A stretch of 64,000 bases of DNA from Salegentibacter lacus (GCF_020164555.1 NZ_JAIQZB010000006.1:62001-126000); one strand, 5' to 3'; positions 34,807-44,696 are shown, counted from the first letter of the stretch. Numbers and translations are program-made. Notes: generated from the sequence alone by a model not told the origin.

Positions 34807-36024
34807 ATGAAAATCCTGCATACCGCCGACTGGCATATTGGTAAAAAGCTGCATAAACATAGCCTGCACCCAGATTTTGATCTTTTTACAGATTGGCTTT
34901 GCGATTGTATTGCCGAAAATAAAGTGGAAGTTTTACTGGTTTCGGGCGATGTTTTTGATCTTGCCAATCCTTCTTCAGAAGCCAGGCAACAATATTTTAA
35001 AGCTTTGATGAAGCTGAAGCGTTTGGATTGCAAGATCGTTCTTACCGGTGGAAATCACGATTCGCCTGCGATGCTAAACGCGCCGCAAGAAGTTTTACGT
35101 GAACTGGATATTCATATTATTGGCGGTTTGCCAGATGAAATTTCAGAATGTATTATTCCTATCAAAAATAAAGAAAATAAAACCGAACTGCTCATCGCTG
35201 CCCTCCCCTATTTACGCGATGCCGATTTGAGAACAGCCAGCCAGGGAAATTCTTATGAAGACCGACTGGAAGCCTTACGGAAAGGGATTCAGCAAACATT
35301 TTTAGATACCGCTGAAATTTGTAAAACTCAATATCAAGGAGTCCCTGCCATCGCTATGGGGCATTTATTTGCTGCAGGAGCCGAAACTTCGGAAAGCGAG
35401 CGCGATATTCAAATTGGGAACCAGGCAGCTTTTAATGCGCTTCAATTTGGCGATTATTTCAATTATATCGCGCTAGGACATATTCATAAACCCCAAAGAG
35501 TGAACGCGGCCACGCCTACTTTTTACAGTGGATCGCCCATTCCGCTTTCATTTAGCGAACGAACCAATAAAAACCGTATTCTACTCCTGGATACAGCAAT
35601 CGGTTGGGAACCACAGAATATTGAAATTCCTGTTTTTAGAAAATTGTTAAAGATCACAGGTGACCTGGAAAGTCTTCGGCAAAAACTGCTAGAACTAGAA
35701 CCTTGTTCCGGACTCGCTTCTTTAATTGAAATTGAATTGAAAGAAGAAAATTTTGACTCCAATAAAATATATGAACTGGATCAATTAGTAGATAATTTTA
35801 AGGTGGAAGGCTATGAGATCGTAAAACACCGCGCCACTTTTGAAAATAAAATTAGTGGTAGTGGTGAACTTTATGAGAAAAAACAACAGCTGGAAGACCT
35901 TCAGCCTTTAGATGTTTTTCAGAAATTAATAGACCGACAGGAAGAAGATGAAGATACCCGCCAGGAATTATTAAGCGCTTTTAATGAAATCCTTGAAGAA
36001 GTGCACCAATCAAAACGAGCTTAA
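34807..36024 (+). CDS. sbcD: DNA double-strand break nuclease subunit SbcD
   Basis: 405 residues. The Mre11-type phosphoesterase motifs are in order: HTADWHIGK (about 4-12), SGDVFDLA (about 46-53), GGNHDSPAML (about 79-88), AMGHLFAAG and YIALGHIHKPQ. SbcD is the Mn-dependent nuclease of the SbcCD complex, cutting hairpins and blocked DNA ends. The sbcC gene starts three bases after its stop. Confidence 0.93.
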   Translation: MKILHTADWHIGKKLHKHSLHPDFDLFTDWLCDCIAENKVEVLLVSGDVFDLANPSSEARQQYFKALMKLKRLDCKIVLTGGNHDSPAMLNAPQEVLRELDIHIIGGLPDEISECIIPIKNKENKTELLIAALPYLRDADLRTASQGNSYEDRLEALRKGIQQTFLDTAEICKTQYQGVPAIAMGHLFAAGAETSESERDIQIGNQAAFNALQFGDYFNYIALGHIHKPQRVNAATPTFYSGSPIPLSFSERTNKNRILLLDTAIGWEPQNIEIPVFRKLLKITGDLESLRQKLLELEPCSGLASLIEIELKEENFDSNKIYELDQLVDNFKVEGYEIVKHRATFENKISGSGELYEKKQQLEDLQPLDVFQKLIDRQEEDEDTRQELLSAFNEILEEVHQSKRA

Positions 36025-36027
36025 ATA

Positions 36028-39000
36028 ATGAAAATCCTAAGCATAGCTTTTAAAAATATCAATTCCCTAAAAGGCGAAAACTATATAGATTTTGAAGCTT
36101 CCCCTTTTTCGGGAAATACACTTTTTGCGATAACCGGGCCTACGGGGAGCGGAAAAAGTAGTATTCTGGATGTGATCTCCCTAGCACTTTTTAATCAGGT
36201 GCCGCGATTGGGGAAAATCAGTAAAAAGGAGATCAGGGAAAAAGGCGCCATTCTTACCCGAAACCAGAAAGAAGCTTACGCGAAAGTGACTTACCAAACC
36301 AATGCTGGGCGTTTCACATCTTCCTGGAGTATTGAGGTGAACCGAAATGGAAACCTGAACGATTATAATATGGAAATTGCCAACCTTCAGGATAACTCGC
36401 TGTTGGACCTTAAAAAATCTGAGGTTCCGGCGAAAAACGAAGATCTTATCGGGTTAAATTACGACCAGTTTATTAAATCGGTTTTATTAGCACAGGGCGA
36501 TTTTGCAAAATTCCTTTCAGCCAAAAAAGAGGAACGTGGTGAATTGCTGGAAAAGATTACCGGCACCGGGATTTACCGCCAACTCGGGATTATGGCTTTT
36601 GAACGTTTTAAAACTGAAACTTCTGAAATTGAAAAGCAGCAAGACGAGATAAAATTGATTAGCTCCTATTTACTTTCTGAAGATGACCTGGAAACTTTCA
36701 ATAAGGATTTAAAGGAAAAAACTGCCCAAACTGAAAACTTGCAGAAGGATTTAAAGTTGATTGAAAAACAACTGGAATTAAAGCAGACCATTAAAAAACA
36801 GGAAAAGGAAATAAGCGGTTTAGAGACAGAAGAATTAAAACTGAAGGAGCAGCTAAAAGAATTTGAAAATGAATATGGCAATAGCCTAAAGCAACACGAA
36901 AAGCTACAACCAATTGTTGAAGAATTGCAAACCTGGAAACGCTATCAACAGGAATTAGGAGGTTTAAAAGTTAACCTGAATAAAACTTCAGAAAAAATTG
37001 AGTTGAATAAAGAAAACACAAGCAACTTTATTCTACAGGTAAAAAGTTTTATTCACGAGGAAGTTTCCGCAGAAAACCTAAAGGAAAAACTGAATGAATT
37101 TACGGAGAAAATAAGGAAGCTTCAGGAAGAAAAAACTTCGTTGGGACGCGATTATAAAAGTAAGCTCCAATTATTTAAAACCGAAATTAGAGAATTAAAC
37201 CTTGAATTTTCGGAGAATGATTTAAAAGTTGGAAAAGAAATCCTACAGAACCTTAAAACTGAAAAAACTGAACAAAAGCAACAGCTGGAGATTGAGTTAA
37301 AAGCAGTGGATTTAGAAAATATTACTACGGAAAAAAACAGGCTAAAAACCGAATTGGATAAAAGTCGTGACGCCCAGAAGTTTTCAGAAAAAAATCTTGA
37401 ACAAAAGCAGAAACACTCAGATCTCAAAAAAGAAATTGAGTCCCTTCAACCGGAATTGAAAAACCTTCCAAAGATTATTCAAGAAGAAAAAAATCTGCTT
37501 ATTTCCCTGAAAAAGGATTTAGAAATCCTTCAGCTAAAAAAGGAAAATCAGCTAAAAACCGCGCAATTAGAAGACCTTAGGAAATCACTTAAAACCGGGG
37601 AAGCCTGTCCGCTTTGTGGATCTAAAGAGCATCCTTATTCTGAACATCTCCCCCATTTTGAAGACGATCTAGCAGTGAAAATTGCAGTAAAAACTTCAGA
37701 AATAGATGAGCATAATTCAAAGCTCACCCAAGCCCAATCCAAATTATTACATTTGGAAGAGTCATTGCAAAAGGCTAAAAAACAATCAGGTGAAATTGAG
37801 GCTGTGATTAACAAAAATGAAGAGGATTTCAAGAAAAGATATCCTGAATTTGACGAGCTAGAAACTATAAATTGGGACACTCAAATTTCTTCGTTAAAAA
37901 TTGAAATTGAGAGTTTAGAAAGCTTTGAAGCTATAAATCAACAATTAAAATTAATTGCAACCGGATTACCCATTTTAGAAGAGTTAGAGAAAATACTTCA
38001 GCGAGGGAAATCACTGCAGCATCAACTTCAGGAGCAATATTCAGGAAAAAATATTGGTGAGGATAATCAGCGATTAATGGATAATTGGAATTCATTGCTT
38101 CAAGAAAAAAAATATCTTCAGGAGTACGAAAAGGATCAAAAAGAACAGTTTCAGCAGAAATCGAAGATTTTTAATGAGTTAGAGGAAAAACTGCAAAAGC
38201 AGGTTTTAGAAAAAGAATTTGAAAGTATTGAAAATGCATATCAGTCACTTTTGCCGGGAAATAAATTTTTTGATTTAAAAAAGCAAAAAGATAATTTTCT
38301 AAAACAAAAAAGCATTGTGGAGACTGGCATTTCTACCCTTAATAAACAATTAGAACAGTTTAAAGAAAATGAAAGTGAGCGTTCTATTGAGGACTTAACT
38401 GCCGAACAAAAACAGAAACAAGATAATTGTAACTCAACGAAATCAACTTGTGAAGAATTGAGAAGAAAACTGGGCAACAATACTGAATACCTTTCCCGAT
38501 TAAAAAGCCTTGAAAATCAAATTTCAGAAAAGGAAAAAGCTTGCAAACGCTGGCGGCTATTAAATACACTAATTGGCGATAGACAAGGCAAGAAATTCAA
38601 CGATTTTGCGCAAGATCTCACTTTATCCCAGCTCATCTATCTCTCGAATATCAGGTTAAAAGATTTAAGCGAACGCTATAAAATCGATAAAGCGATGGAT
38701 GGAGAAGACGACGGATTGGTAGCAATAGATGAAGATATGGGCGGGCAAAGACGATCGGTTAAAACGCTTTCGGGTGGTGAAACCTTCCTTTTAAGTTTAT
38801 CACTCGCCCTGGCATTATCTGACCTGGCCTCCAGAAACGTAGAAATAAACAGTCTTTTTATCGATGAAGGTTTTGGAACTTTAGACCCAGAAACTTTAGA
38901 CCAGACGCTGGATACCCTGGAAAAACTTCAGGCAGAATCTGGAAAGACCATTGGAATAATTAGTCACGTAGCTTCGTTAAAGGAACGAATTGGCACCCAA

Positions 39001-39051
39001 ATTCAACTTACACGGAATGGGCAGGGATATAGTAGTTTGGTGGTGAAATAA
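36028..39051 (+). CDS. sbcC: DNA repair ATPase subunit SbcC
   Basis: 1007 residues, the SMC/Rad50 layout. Walker A GPTGSGKSSILDV lies at about 38-50, followed by a long coiled coil, the zinc hook CPLCGSKEHP near 529-538, a second coiled coil, the signature LSGGETFLLSLSLALALSD near 915-933 and Walker B SLFIDEGFGTLDPETL near 942-957. Partner of SbcD in the same operon. Confidence 0.94.
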   Translation: MKILSIAFKNINSLKGENYIDFEASPFSGNTLFAITGPTGSGKSSILDVISLALFNQVPRLGKISKKEIREKGAILTRNQKEAYAKVTYQTNAGRFTSSWSIEVNRNGNLNDYNMEIANLQDNSLLDLKKSEVPAKNEDLIGLNYDQFIKSVLLAQGDFAKFLSAKKEERGELLEKITGTGIYRQLGIMAFERFKTETSEIEKQQDEIKLISSYLLSEDDLETFNKDLKEKTAQTENLQKDLKLIEKQLELKQTIKKQEKEISGLETEELKLKEQLKEFENEYGNSLKQHEKLQPIVEELQTWKRYQQELGGLKVNLNKTSEKIELNKENTSNFILQVKSFIHEEVSAENLKEKLNEFTEKIRKLQEEKTSLGRDYKSKLQLFKTEIRELNLEFSENDLKVGKEILQNLKTEKTEQKQQLEIELKAVDLENITTEKNRLKTELDKSRDAQKFSEKNLEQKQKHSDLKKEIESLQPELKNLPKIIQEEKNLLISLKKDLEILQLKKENQLKTAQLEDLRKSLKTGEACPLCGSKEHPYSEHLPHFEDDLAVKIAVKTSEIDEHNSKLTQAQSKLLHLEESLQKAKKQSGEIEAVINKNEEDFKKRYPEFDELETINWDTQISSLKIEIESLESFEAINQQLKLIATGLPILEELEKILQRGKSLQHQLQEQYSGKNIGEDNQRLMDNWNSLLQEKKYLQEYEKDQKEQFQQKSKIFNELEEKLQKQVLEKEFESIENAYQSLLPGNKFFDLKKQKDNFLKQKSIVETGISTLNKQLEQFKENESERSIEDLTAEQKQKQDNCNSTKSTCEELRRKLGNNTEYLSRLKSLENQISEKEKACKRWRLLNTLIGDRQGKKFNDFAQDLTLSQLIYLSNIRLKDLSERYKIDKAMDGEDDGLVAIDEDMGGQRRSVKTLSGGETFLLSLSLALALSDLASRNVEINSLFIDEGFGTLDPETLDQTLDTLEKLQAESGKTIGIISHVASLKERIGTQIQLTRNGQGYSSLVVK

Positions 39052-39078
39052 GGCTACGGGTTTGGAGTTGCTGAGTGT

Positions 39079-39098
39079 GGGTTGCGGGTTGCGGGTTG
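39079..39098 (+). repeat. Short tandem repeat of GGGTTGC
   Basis: Almost three copies of the 7-base unit GGGTTGC in the gap between sbcC and the convergent CDF gene. Probably a low-complexity remnant. Confidence 0.4.
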
Positions 39099-39121
39099 TA
39101 AACATAAAATGAGAACTATAA

Positions 39122-39997
39122 TTACTCCAACCGGCAGGATTCAGAATCTAACTCAAATTGGATGGTAAAGTGTTCAAAATTATATGCTTTCAAAGCATTC
39201 AATACTTCAGATTTACGATTTAGATATTCATCAAAATTATTAATATTTTCCAGTTTTACGTGGGCGGTAAATACGTGATGCTCTCCCTCCTGCGACCAGA
39301 TATGTATGTGATGTGATGAAGCCACCCCGGGGATATCTTCAATTTGTTGTTTTACTTCCTCCAGATTGATATCGCCAGGTGTTCCCTGAAGGAAAATAAA
39401 TAGTGTTTCTTTTAATCTTTTAAAAACATTCCATAAAATATAGAGTGTGATAACCAAAGATAAGGCTGGATCCAGATAATGAATATCTTTAAATTGCAAA
39501 ATAATTGCTACCACGAGAATTGAGGCCCATCCCAGAACATCTTCCATAAGATGCCAGGAAATCACTTTTTCATTTAAAGTTTTACCACTGCTTAATTTCC
39601 AGGCGGCAAACCCATTAACCGCTACCCCGATAAACGCAAAGATCATCATTCCTTCGGCATCAGAATGTTCAGGAGCCATAAGTCTTCCCACCGCTTCATA
39701 AATTACATAAACCGAACCTGCAATAAGTATCAAGCTATTAAGTAAAGCTCCTAGCAGAGAAAATCTTCGATATCCAAAAGAGAATTTTGAGTCGCTTTTT
39801 TGTTGGGATTTATGATCCAGGTACCAGGAAGTTCCCAGAGAAAGACTATCGCCAAGATCGTGAATTGCATCTGAGATAATAGCAATACTATTTACATAAA
39901 TCCCGCCGATAAATTCAAGAATGGTAAATCCGAGGTTTAGGAAAAAAACAAGTTTGAGATTTTTCCCTGAAGAATTCTTATGATGATGGTGCCCCAT
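39122..39997 (-). CDS. Cation diffusion facilitator family metal exporter
   Basis: 291 residues with six helices. A natural His-rich N-terminus (MGHHHHKN), DAIHDLGDSLSLG in helix 2 and SWHLMEDVLGW in helix 5 supply the HxxxD zinc-binding residues, followed by a cytoplasmic C-terminal domain with HHIHIWSQEG and ending ELDSESCRLE. CzcD-type proteins export Zn2+ and similar ions in exchange for protons. Confidence 0.9.
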   Translation of the reverse strand: MGHHHHKNSSGKNLKLVFFLNLGFTILEFIGGIYVNSIAIISDAIHDLGDSLSLGTSWYLDHKSQQKSDSKFSFGYRRFSLLGALLNSLILIAGSVYVIYEAVGRLMAPEHSDAEGMMIFAFIGVAVNGFAAWKLSSGKTLNEKVISWHLMEDVLGWASILVVAIILQFKDIHYLDPALSLVITLYILWNVFKRLKETLFIFLQGTPGDINLEEVKQQIEDIPGVASSHHIHIWSQEGEHHVFTAHVKLENINNFDEYLNRKSEVLNALKAYNFEHFTIQFELDSESCRLE

Positions 39998-40165
39998 ACT
40001 TTTGGAAAACTTAAGTCAATTGCGTTTCTCTTCGAAATTAGTCATTTTTAGTGTATTTATAAACCTTCTTCATCTTAAGTGAATAATATAGTGCTCAATT
40101 GAAATTACGTTATTAAATTCCTTTAAAATTTCGTATATTAGAATGAATATCAAAAACTTATAGCT

Positions 40166-41428
40166 GTGAAAAATTTAAAATCCCTAATGCTTTTTTTAGT
40201 GGGTATGCTAATTTGCTATACTCCCCTACAAGCTTTGCCATTTTTGCAAGATTCTGATCAGGATTATGTAGAATATAAAGGTGAAGTGATCAACTCTAAT
40301 AACGAGGATGTGATCGTAAACGCCCATTTGTCGGTAAATGAAACCAATATATCAACGGTTACGAATTCCGAAGGAAAATTTTCGCTTAAAGTACCATCAG
40401 GAACGAGTCCTGCTACGGTAAATATTTCTTATCTGGGCTACCAGAGTAAAAACTTACCCCTTAGTTATTTTAAACCTCAAGGTACAATTATTTACCTGGA
40501 TCCTGTGGTTGAAGAACTTTCAGAAGTTAAAGTATATGAAGCCGGGGATGCCCGCCGTTTAGTACGCACAATGCTGGATAACAGAGGAGCGAATTACATT
40601 GACGACCCTACCCAAATGACCGCTTTTTACAGAGAAAGTATCAGTAAAGGAAATAGAAATGTTTCTTTAAGTGAAGCTGTAGTGAAAATTCATAAAAAAC
40701 CATACAGTGATTTTGGCGAAGAAGATATAGAACTTGTTAAAGCTCGAAAAACAGCCGATTATGAACGTTTAGATACCCTTGCCTTAAAATTGCGTGGTGG
40801 TCCTTTTAATACACTTTTTATAGATGTGATGAAATATCCCGATTATCTTTTTTATGAGCGTGACCTTGATAATTATGAGTTTAGTTTTGAAGAACCAACT
40901 CAAATCGATAACCGATACTTATATGTGGTGAGTTTTGAAGATATGAATAAAGATATGCCCTGGTTTTTCGGGACGCTGTTTATAGATGCAGAAACTCAGA
41001 GTCTGGTAAGAGCAAAATTGAATATAAATGTAGATAACAGACGTGCAGCCACCAATATGTTTGTAAATAAAAAACCGGGAGGTACCAAAGTTTACCCTAT
41101 TGAAGTAAAGTATGACATAGATTATCATCAGCAGGATGGAAAATGGTATTTTGGTTATTCTAATGCGAAACTTCTTTTTGTAGTGAACTGGAGGAAAAAA
41201 TTATTTAATTCCAGGTATCAGGTAGATTCTGAGATGGCCGTTACAAACTGGCAACCTCGAACTGAAGATAGAATAAAAAAAGGTGATAACTTTCTTGATA
41301 AAAGAGTAGTAATGGCCGATGATATTTCGGGTTTCACCGATTTACAATTTTGGGGAAGCAATAATATTATAGAACCCGATAAATCTATACAAAACGCGAT
41401 AGAAAAAATTCAGCGTAATATTCAATAG
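40166..41428 (+). CDS. Exported carboxypeptidase-regulatory-like (CarboxypepD_reg-like) protein
   Basis: 420 residues, starting at a GTG; the first in-frame ATG (residue 8) would cut into the signal peptide KNLKSLMLFLVGMLICYTPLQA. Residues about 33-115 form a beta-sandwich like the DUF4480/CarboxypepD_reg-like domain (GEVINSNNEDVIVNAHLSVN, NSEGKFSLKVPSG, YLGYQSKNLPL). The remainder lacks a TonB-dependent barrel and resembles the soluble DUF5686-type neighbours. Probably a periplasmic or outer-membrane-associated protein of unknown function. Ends at a strong terminator. Confidence 0.7.
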   Translation: MKNLKSLMLFLVGMLICYTPLQALPFLQDSDQDYVEYKGEVINSNNEDVIVNAHLSVNETNISTVTNSEGKFSLKVPSGTSPATVNISYLGYQSKNLPLSYFKPQGTIIYLDPVVEELSEVKVYEAGDARRLVRTMLDNRGANYIDDPTQMTAFYRESISKGNRNVSLSEAVVKIHKKPYSDFGEEDIELVKARKTADYERLDTLALKLRGGPFNTLFIDVMKYPDYLFYERDLDNYEFSFEEPTQIDNRYLYVVSFEDMNKDMPWFFGTLFIDAETQSLVRAKLNINVDNRRAATNMFVNKKPGGTKVYPIEVKYDIDYHQQDGKWYFGYSNAKLLFVVNWRKKLFNSRYQVDSEMAVTNWQPRTEDRIKKGDNFLDKRVVMADDISGFTDLQFWGSNNIIEPDKSIQNAIEKIQRNIQ

Positions 41429-41449
41429 AAAATTGTCTAATTAACATAC

Positions 41450-41500
41450 AGGAGGTCGTTTAACAAGCGAATTTTGCTTTTTAAACAACCTCCTTTTTTG
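41450..41500 (+). terminator. Intrinsic terminator after the exported protein gene
   Basis: Stem AGGAGGTCGTTTAA (41450-41463) / TTAAACAACCTCCT (41481-41494) with one mismatch, followed by a T run. Confidence 0.82.
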
Positions 41501-41780
41501 ATTTAGAATGAAGATAATAAATTACTGAAGCTTAGAAAATGGCTTTTTAAAATATAAGAATTCAAGAAAACTGAAATCTGACTATCAGACACTTAAAATA
41601 ATGTGTTACTTAAGTTTTTAAAAAATGGACTTTTCGCTTTGATAATAGTAAATAAGCACTTTAATTTGTGGCTTGAATTCAATAGATGACTTATGGTCTT
41701 TGCTCAAAACAAGTCACTAAATTCAGGAAGTCTTTTTCATAAAGAATTTTGAAAAAATTGAAATGAGCTAAATTATTAAT
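41501..41780. other. AT-rich gap before tRNA-Pro
   Basis: No open frame or repeat that I can support. A minus-strand frame crossing the tRNA (MTGFEPATPRPPG-like peptide) is the well-known artefact of reading a tRNA-Pro antisense. Confidence 0.5.
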
Positions 41781-41857
41781 CGGGATGTGGCGCAGTCTGG
41801 TAGCGTATACGCCTGGGGGGCGTGGGGTCGCAGGTTCAAATCCTGTCATCCCGACCA
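41781..41857 (+). tRNA. tRNA-Pro (anticodon GGG)
   Basis: A 77-base cloverleaf: acceptor CGGGATG pairs with CATCCCG, D-stem GCGC, anticodon stem TACGC/GCGTG around the loop CTGGGGG (anticodon GGG), T-arm GCAGG-TTCAAAT-CCTGT, discriminator A and encoded CCA. A mobilizable element starts right after it, so the 3' end is a possible integration target. Confidence 0.95.
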
Positions 41858-41867
41858 ATGAATACGG

Positions 41868-41894
41868 GGCTTCCGAGAAATCGGAAGCCTTTTT
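41868..41894 (+). terminator. Intrinsic terminator after tRNA-Pro
   Basis: Perfect 9-base stem GGCTTCCGA / TCGGAAGCC closed by a GAAA tetraloop and followed by T5. It is followed by the direct repeat CGTACAAC-ATA-CGTACAAC (about 41905-41924). Confidence 0.88.
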
Positions 41895-42070
41895 ATTTTC
41901 TATCCGTACAACATACGTACAACAATTTTTCAAGTCTTCTTTTTAATGCAAAATCCTATACAAGATTTTATTGAAATAAAAATTCCCTCTTAAAATTAAT
42001 TTGAACCTTCCCGGGAATGGATGATTATTTTTCTTTTAACTATATTTAATAGACTATAGCGCTATTAATT

Positions 42071-42745
42071 ATGGAAAAGTTTATCCTTGAATCTGGAAAA
42101 GCACTGGCTAGATTAAGGTCTGGAATAAATGATTTCATTGAAGATAAAATAGAGGGAAATGCCTCCAACTTAATTCTTTTTATCCTTGCTTTTTTTATCC
42201 TGTTTGTTTTAAGTTTCAGTTTGATTTTTGGTGTAAAACCCATAATAGATGGTTATGTCTATTTTCTAATTCTTCTTATAGTACTGGCGGTAGTTTTGAT
42301 TTGGCTGGCCATATTCTATGAATCAAATAAACACGTGGAGACCGACCGGCATAATTTTAAGTTGGAACCTATTAATAAATTTCGGATAAGGTTTGAATAC
42401 ATCAATCTCAATAAAGACTCAAAAGAGCAGTTCTTTAGATTGCTTAAAGGAAGACGTGTTCAACAAAAGATCAATTTTACCGTTGGTAATAAAAGCGGGG
42501 ACTCTGCCAACCACCGAATTCTTTTTGTTTTGTTCGATGAACTATTAGTTGGTGGCATTCAGGATTTTTCCGGAGAACGGAAACGTGACTTTTTTCAATT
42601 GCTGATGGATTCCTTTTTGATGAACAACGAACCGCTTAAAGAAAACACTTTAAAAACCAGTTTTTCCGCCTGGAAAAACGACCAGGAAAAAATTAATTCC
42701 CGAAACCAACGGAAATTCATCCGACAGATGCTTAATAAAGAATAA
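42071..42745 (+). CDS. Hypothetical two-helix membrane protein, mobile element
   Basis: 224 residues. Two membrane helices (about 36-58 and 63-85) are followed by a basic cytoplasmic domain, including FRLLKGRRVQQKINFTVGNKSG and a C-terminal stretch LLMDSFLMNNEPLKENTLKTSF (shortened here). This kind of protein often sits next to the HTH excisionase-like gene in Flavobacterial mobile elements. No function recognised. Confidence 0.65.
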   Translation: MEKFILESGKALARLRSGINDFIEDKIEGNASNLILFILAFFILFVLSFSLIFGVKPIIDGYVYFLILLIVLAVVLIWLAIFYESNKHVETDRHNFKLEPINKFRIRFEYINLNKDSKEQFFRLLKGRRVQQKINFTVGNKSGDSANHRILFVLFDELLVGGIQDFSGERKRDFFQLLMDSFLMNNEPLKENTLKTSFSAWKNDQEKINSRNQRKFIRQMLNKE

Positions 42746-42869
42746 TTATAGCATAATCCCCTTTTTATTTGAATTATCCTATTGATTTATAGGTATTTAC
42801 TTTCCTAAGTTTGTCCTGTACAAAATCGTAAAAGGCCTTTTACTCATTTTTAATTTTAACCATATAGTT

Positions 42870-43160
42870 ATGAATGAGCAGGAACAAGTAGTGGGTTTAT
42901 TGGAGGATATTAAAGTTCTTCTTTCTCACACCAAAAAAGTAATGAACGTGGAAGATCTGGCACTATATACCGGACTCTCCAAAAGTAAGATCTACAAGCT
43001 TACGCATTTGAAGCTTATCCCGATGGGGAATAATCCTAACATTCGTCAGAAGTTTTTCGATAAGGAAAAGATCGATGCCTGGCTCCTGGGAGAACCGGAC
43101 TTGTCCGATACTTTCCTTGAGGATCAGTTCAATAAGAGCCTGATAAAAAACCGGAAATAG
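42870..43160 (+). CDS. Excisionase-like helix-turn-helix DNA-binding protein
   Basis: 96 residues. VEDLALYTGLSKSKIYKLTH (about 27-46) is a MerR/excisionase-type helix-turn-helix, followed by a wing with the F-D-K-E-K-IDAWLL ending common to HTH_17 proteins. Such proteins direct excision or control element genes. The VapE-like gene follows after a small ORF. Confidence 0.82.
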   Translation: MNEQEQVVGLLEDIKVLLSHTKKVMNVEDLALYTGLSKSKIYKLTHLKLIPMGNNPNIRQKFFDKEKIDAWLLGEPDLSDTFLEDQFNKSLIKNRK

Positions 43161-43193
43161 GCACTTGCCTTTTACTCATCCTTTAAAAATTTT

Positions 43194-43349
43194 ATGATGA
43201 AAAAGCTAACCTTTATCCAGGTGGGCATTAATTACTATACAATGGTAGTGACGCCTATTATTTCTTGGAATATCAATGAAGTTCCGATACTCTATAATAT
43301 ACTTTCAGGAATAGAAGGTTTTAAAGCTTTGGGTTATGAAGAAATTTGA
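43194..43349 (+). CDS. 51-residue hypothetical protein overlapping the VapE-like gene
   Basis: The frame opens with ATGATG at 43194 and overlaps the start of the VapE-like gene by 14 bases. The peptide begins MMKKLTFIQVGINYYTMVVT and ends GFKALGYEEI. The overlap in the same direction supports translational coupling. No domain recognised. Confidence 0.5.
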   Translation: MMKKLTFIQVGINYYTMVVTPIISWNINEVPILYNILSGIEGFKALGYEEI

Positions 43350-44520
43350 ATCCAAACTTTATCAGGTTTCTGAGCAGAAGAAAAAAACGATCTACGACGC
43401 CGTGGATGAGTATGTTTCTGATAAATATGATATCAGGTTTAACGAAATCTCCCACGAGTTTCAGATACGGATTAAGGAGTCAAATATCTGGGAAGATTTT
43501 GAAGTGAATTCTCTACTTATAGAATTAGCGAAATCGAACATAGAGATCAATCCGGGTAAACTGGACATCTATTTACGGTCGAACCTGATCCCCAGATTTA
43601 ACCCGATTGCGGAATACTTTGATAAGCTTCCAAAATGGGTGGGTGGAGATCATATAAGAACACTCGCTTCATACCTTCCGGCTAAAGAACCTGAGCAGTT
43701 TCTTTATCATTTTAGGAAATGGCTGGTAAGAACAGTTAAGGGTGCATTGGATGAAAATTACTTCAATAAGCAATGTTTGGTTTTAGTGCATTCAGAACAA
43801 AATTCTGGAAAATCTACCTGGTGTAGATTTCTCTGTCCACCGGCTTTATCAAAGTATTTTGCTGAAGATATGACTACGGATAAAGACGCCAGGATTCAAC
43901 TTACCAGGAATTTCATCATCAATTTAGATGAATTATCTGTGCTGGCCAGAAAGGAAATAAATGCGCTTAAAGCTTATTTCTCTAAAACGATGATCAATGA
44001 AAGGCTGCCTTATGATCGCAAAAACTCCAACCTGCGAAGGACCTGCAGTTTTATAGGATCGACAAACAGGGCAACCTTTCTTAATGATGAAACCGGTTCA
44101 GTGCGTTGGCTATGTTTTGAGCTAAATGGTAAAATTGATTTTGCTTACTCCAGGGTAGTTGATATAGATAAAGTATGGGCTCAGGCTTATTACCTGGCCT
44201 ATGTGGATGAACAATTTAACCCGGAACTGACCCTGGAGGATATCATTGCAAATGAAGAAAGGAACAAGACTTATCGGGAAGCCAGTATGGAAGAAGAGCT
44301 GCTCTGTAAGTACTATCTCAAGAGCTTAGATCCAGCCGACTTTAAAACGGCATCAGATGTAGTGTTACAGCTCAATTGTATTAATCCGAGACTGAATATT
44401 TACAATATGGGTAGAGCAATGAGGGCTCTGAACTTTGAAAGGATAAAATCAACCCAAAATGGAAGATATGGCTACCTGGTCAAACAGCGGTTCAAGGCCT
44501 CTCCTTTAGAAGTTTTATAA
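43336..44520 (+). CDS. VapE-like P-loop ATPase / superfamily 3-type helicase of a mobile element
   Basis: 394 residues. A P-loop in LVHSEQNSGKSTWCRFL (about 154-170), a Walker B-like INLDELSVL (about 197-205) and the sensor-like SFIGSTNRATFL (about 237-248) match the virulence-associated E family, whose members act as replicative helicases in satellites and small mobile elements. Encoded with a toprim primase 195 bases downstream, with a repeat array in between, which gives a plasmid-like replication module. Confidence 0.82.
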   Translation: MKKFESKLYQVSEQKKKTIYDAVDEYVSDKYDIRFNEISHEFQIRIKESNIWEDFEVNSLLIELAKSNIEINPGKLDIYLRSNLIPRFNPIAEYFDKLPKWVGGDHIRTLASYLPAKEPEQFLYHFRKWLVRTVKGALDENYFNKQCLVLVHSEQNSGKSTWCRFLCPPALSKYFAEDMTTDKDARIQLTRNFIINLDELSVLARKEINALKAYFSKTMINERLPYDRKNSNLRRTCSFIGSTNRATFLNDETGSVRWLCFELNGKIDFAYSRVVDIDKVWAQAYYLAYVDEQFNPELTLEDIIANEERNKTYREASMEEELLCKYYLKSLDPADFKTASDVVLQLNCINPRLNIYNMGRAMRALNFERIKSTQNGRYGYLVKQRFKASPLEVL

Positions 44521-44523
44521 AAT

Positions 44524-44696
44524 CTATTTACCCTAATTACCCAAACCTTGGAAAGGGCTGTTAACAAAGGGGGTTTCACTGGGTAAATAGAATTTAAAAC
44601 TATCTACCACAATTACCTTTTTGGGTAGATAGGGTAGATAGGAAAAACAGCAAAAAATGAATTAAAACCCCTGGTTTTACTGGGCTGGGTAAATAG
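44524..44696. repeat. Iteron-like array of GGGTARATAG, candidate replication origin
   Basis: Six copies of a 10-base unit in 173 bases: CTATTTACCC (44524-44533), GGGTAAATAG (44581-44590), CTATCTACC (44600-44608), GGGTAGATAG twice in overlap (44623-44632, 44632-44642) and GGGTAAATAG (44687-44696). The unit is found in both orientations between the helicase-like and primase genes. Confidence 0.65.

Noticed and set aside
36666-38569. Several minus-strand ORFs within sbcC
   Set aside because: Shadow frames of the Lys/Glu-rich coiled coil, Ser/Phe/Cys-rich without domain features.
41781-41857. tRNA-Pro 3' end as a proven attachment site
   Set aside because: No second copy of its 3' sequence was found by eye anywhere in the window, so integration at this tRNA is not shown.
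41691-41933. Minus-strand ORF encoding a MTGFEPATPRPPG-like peptide
   Set aside because: It is the antisense reading of tRNA-Pro and its terminator, a common false gene.
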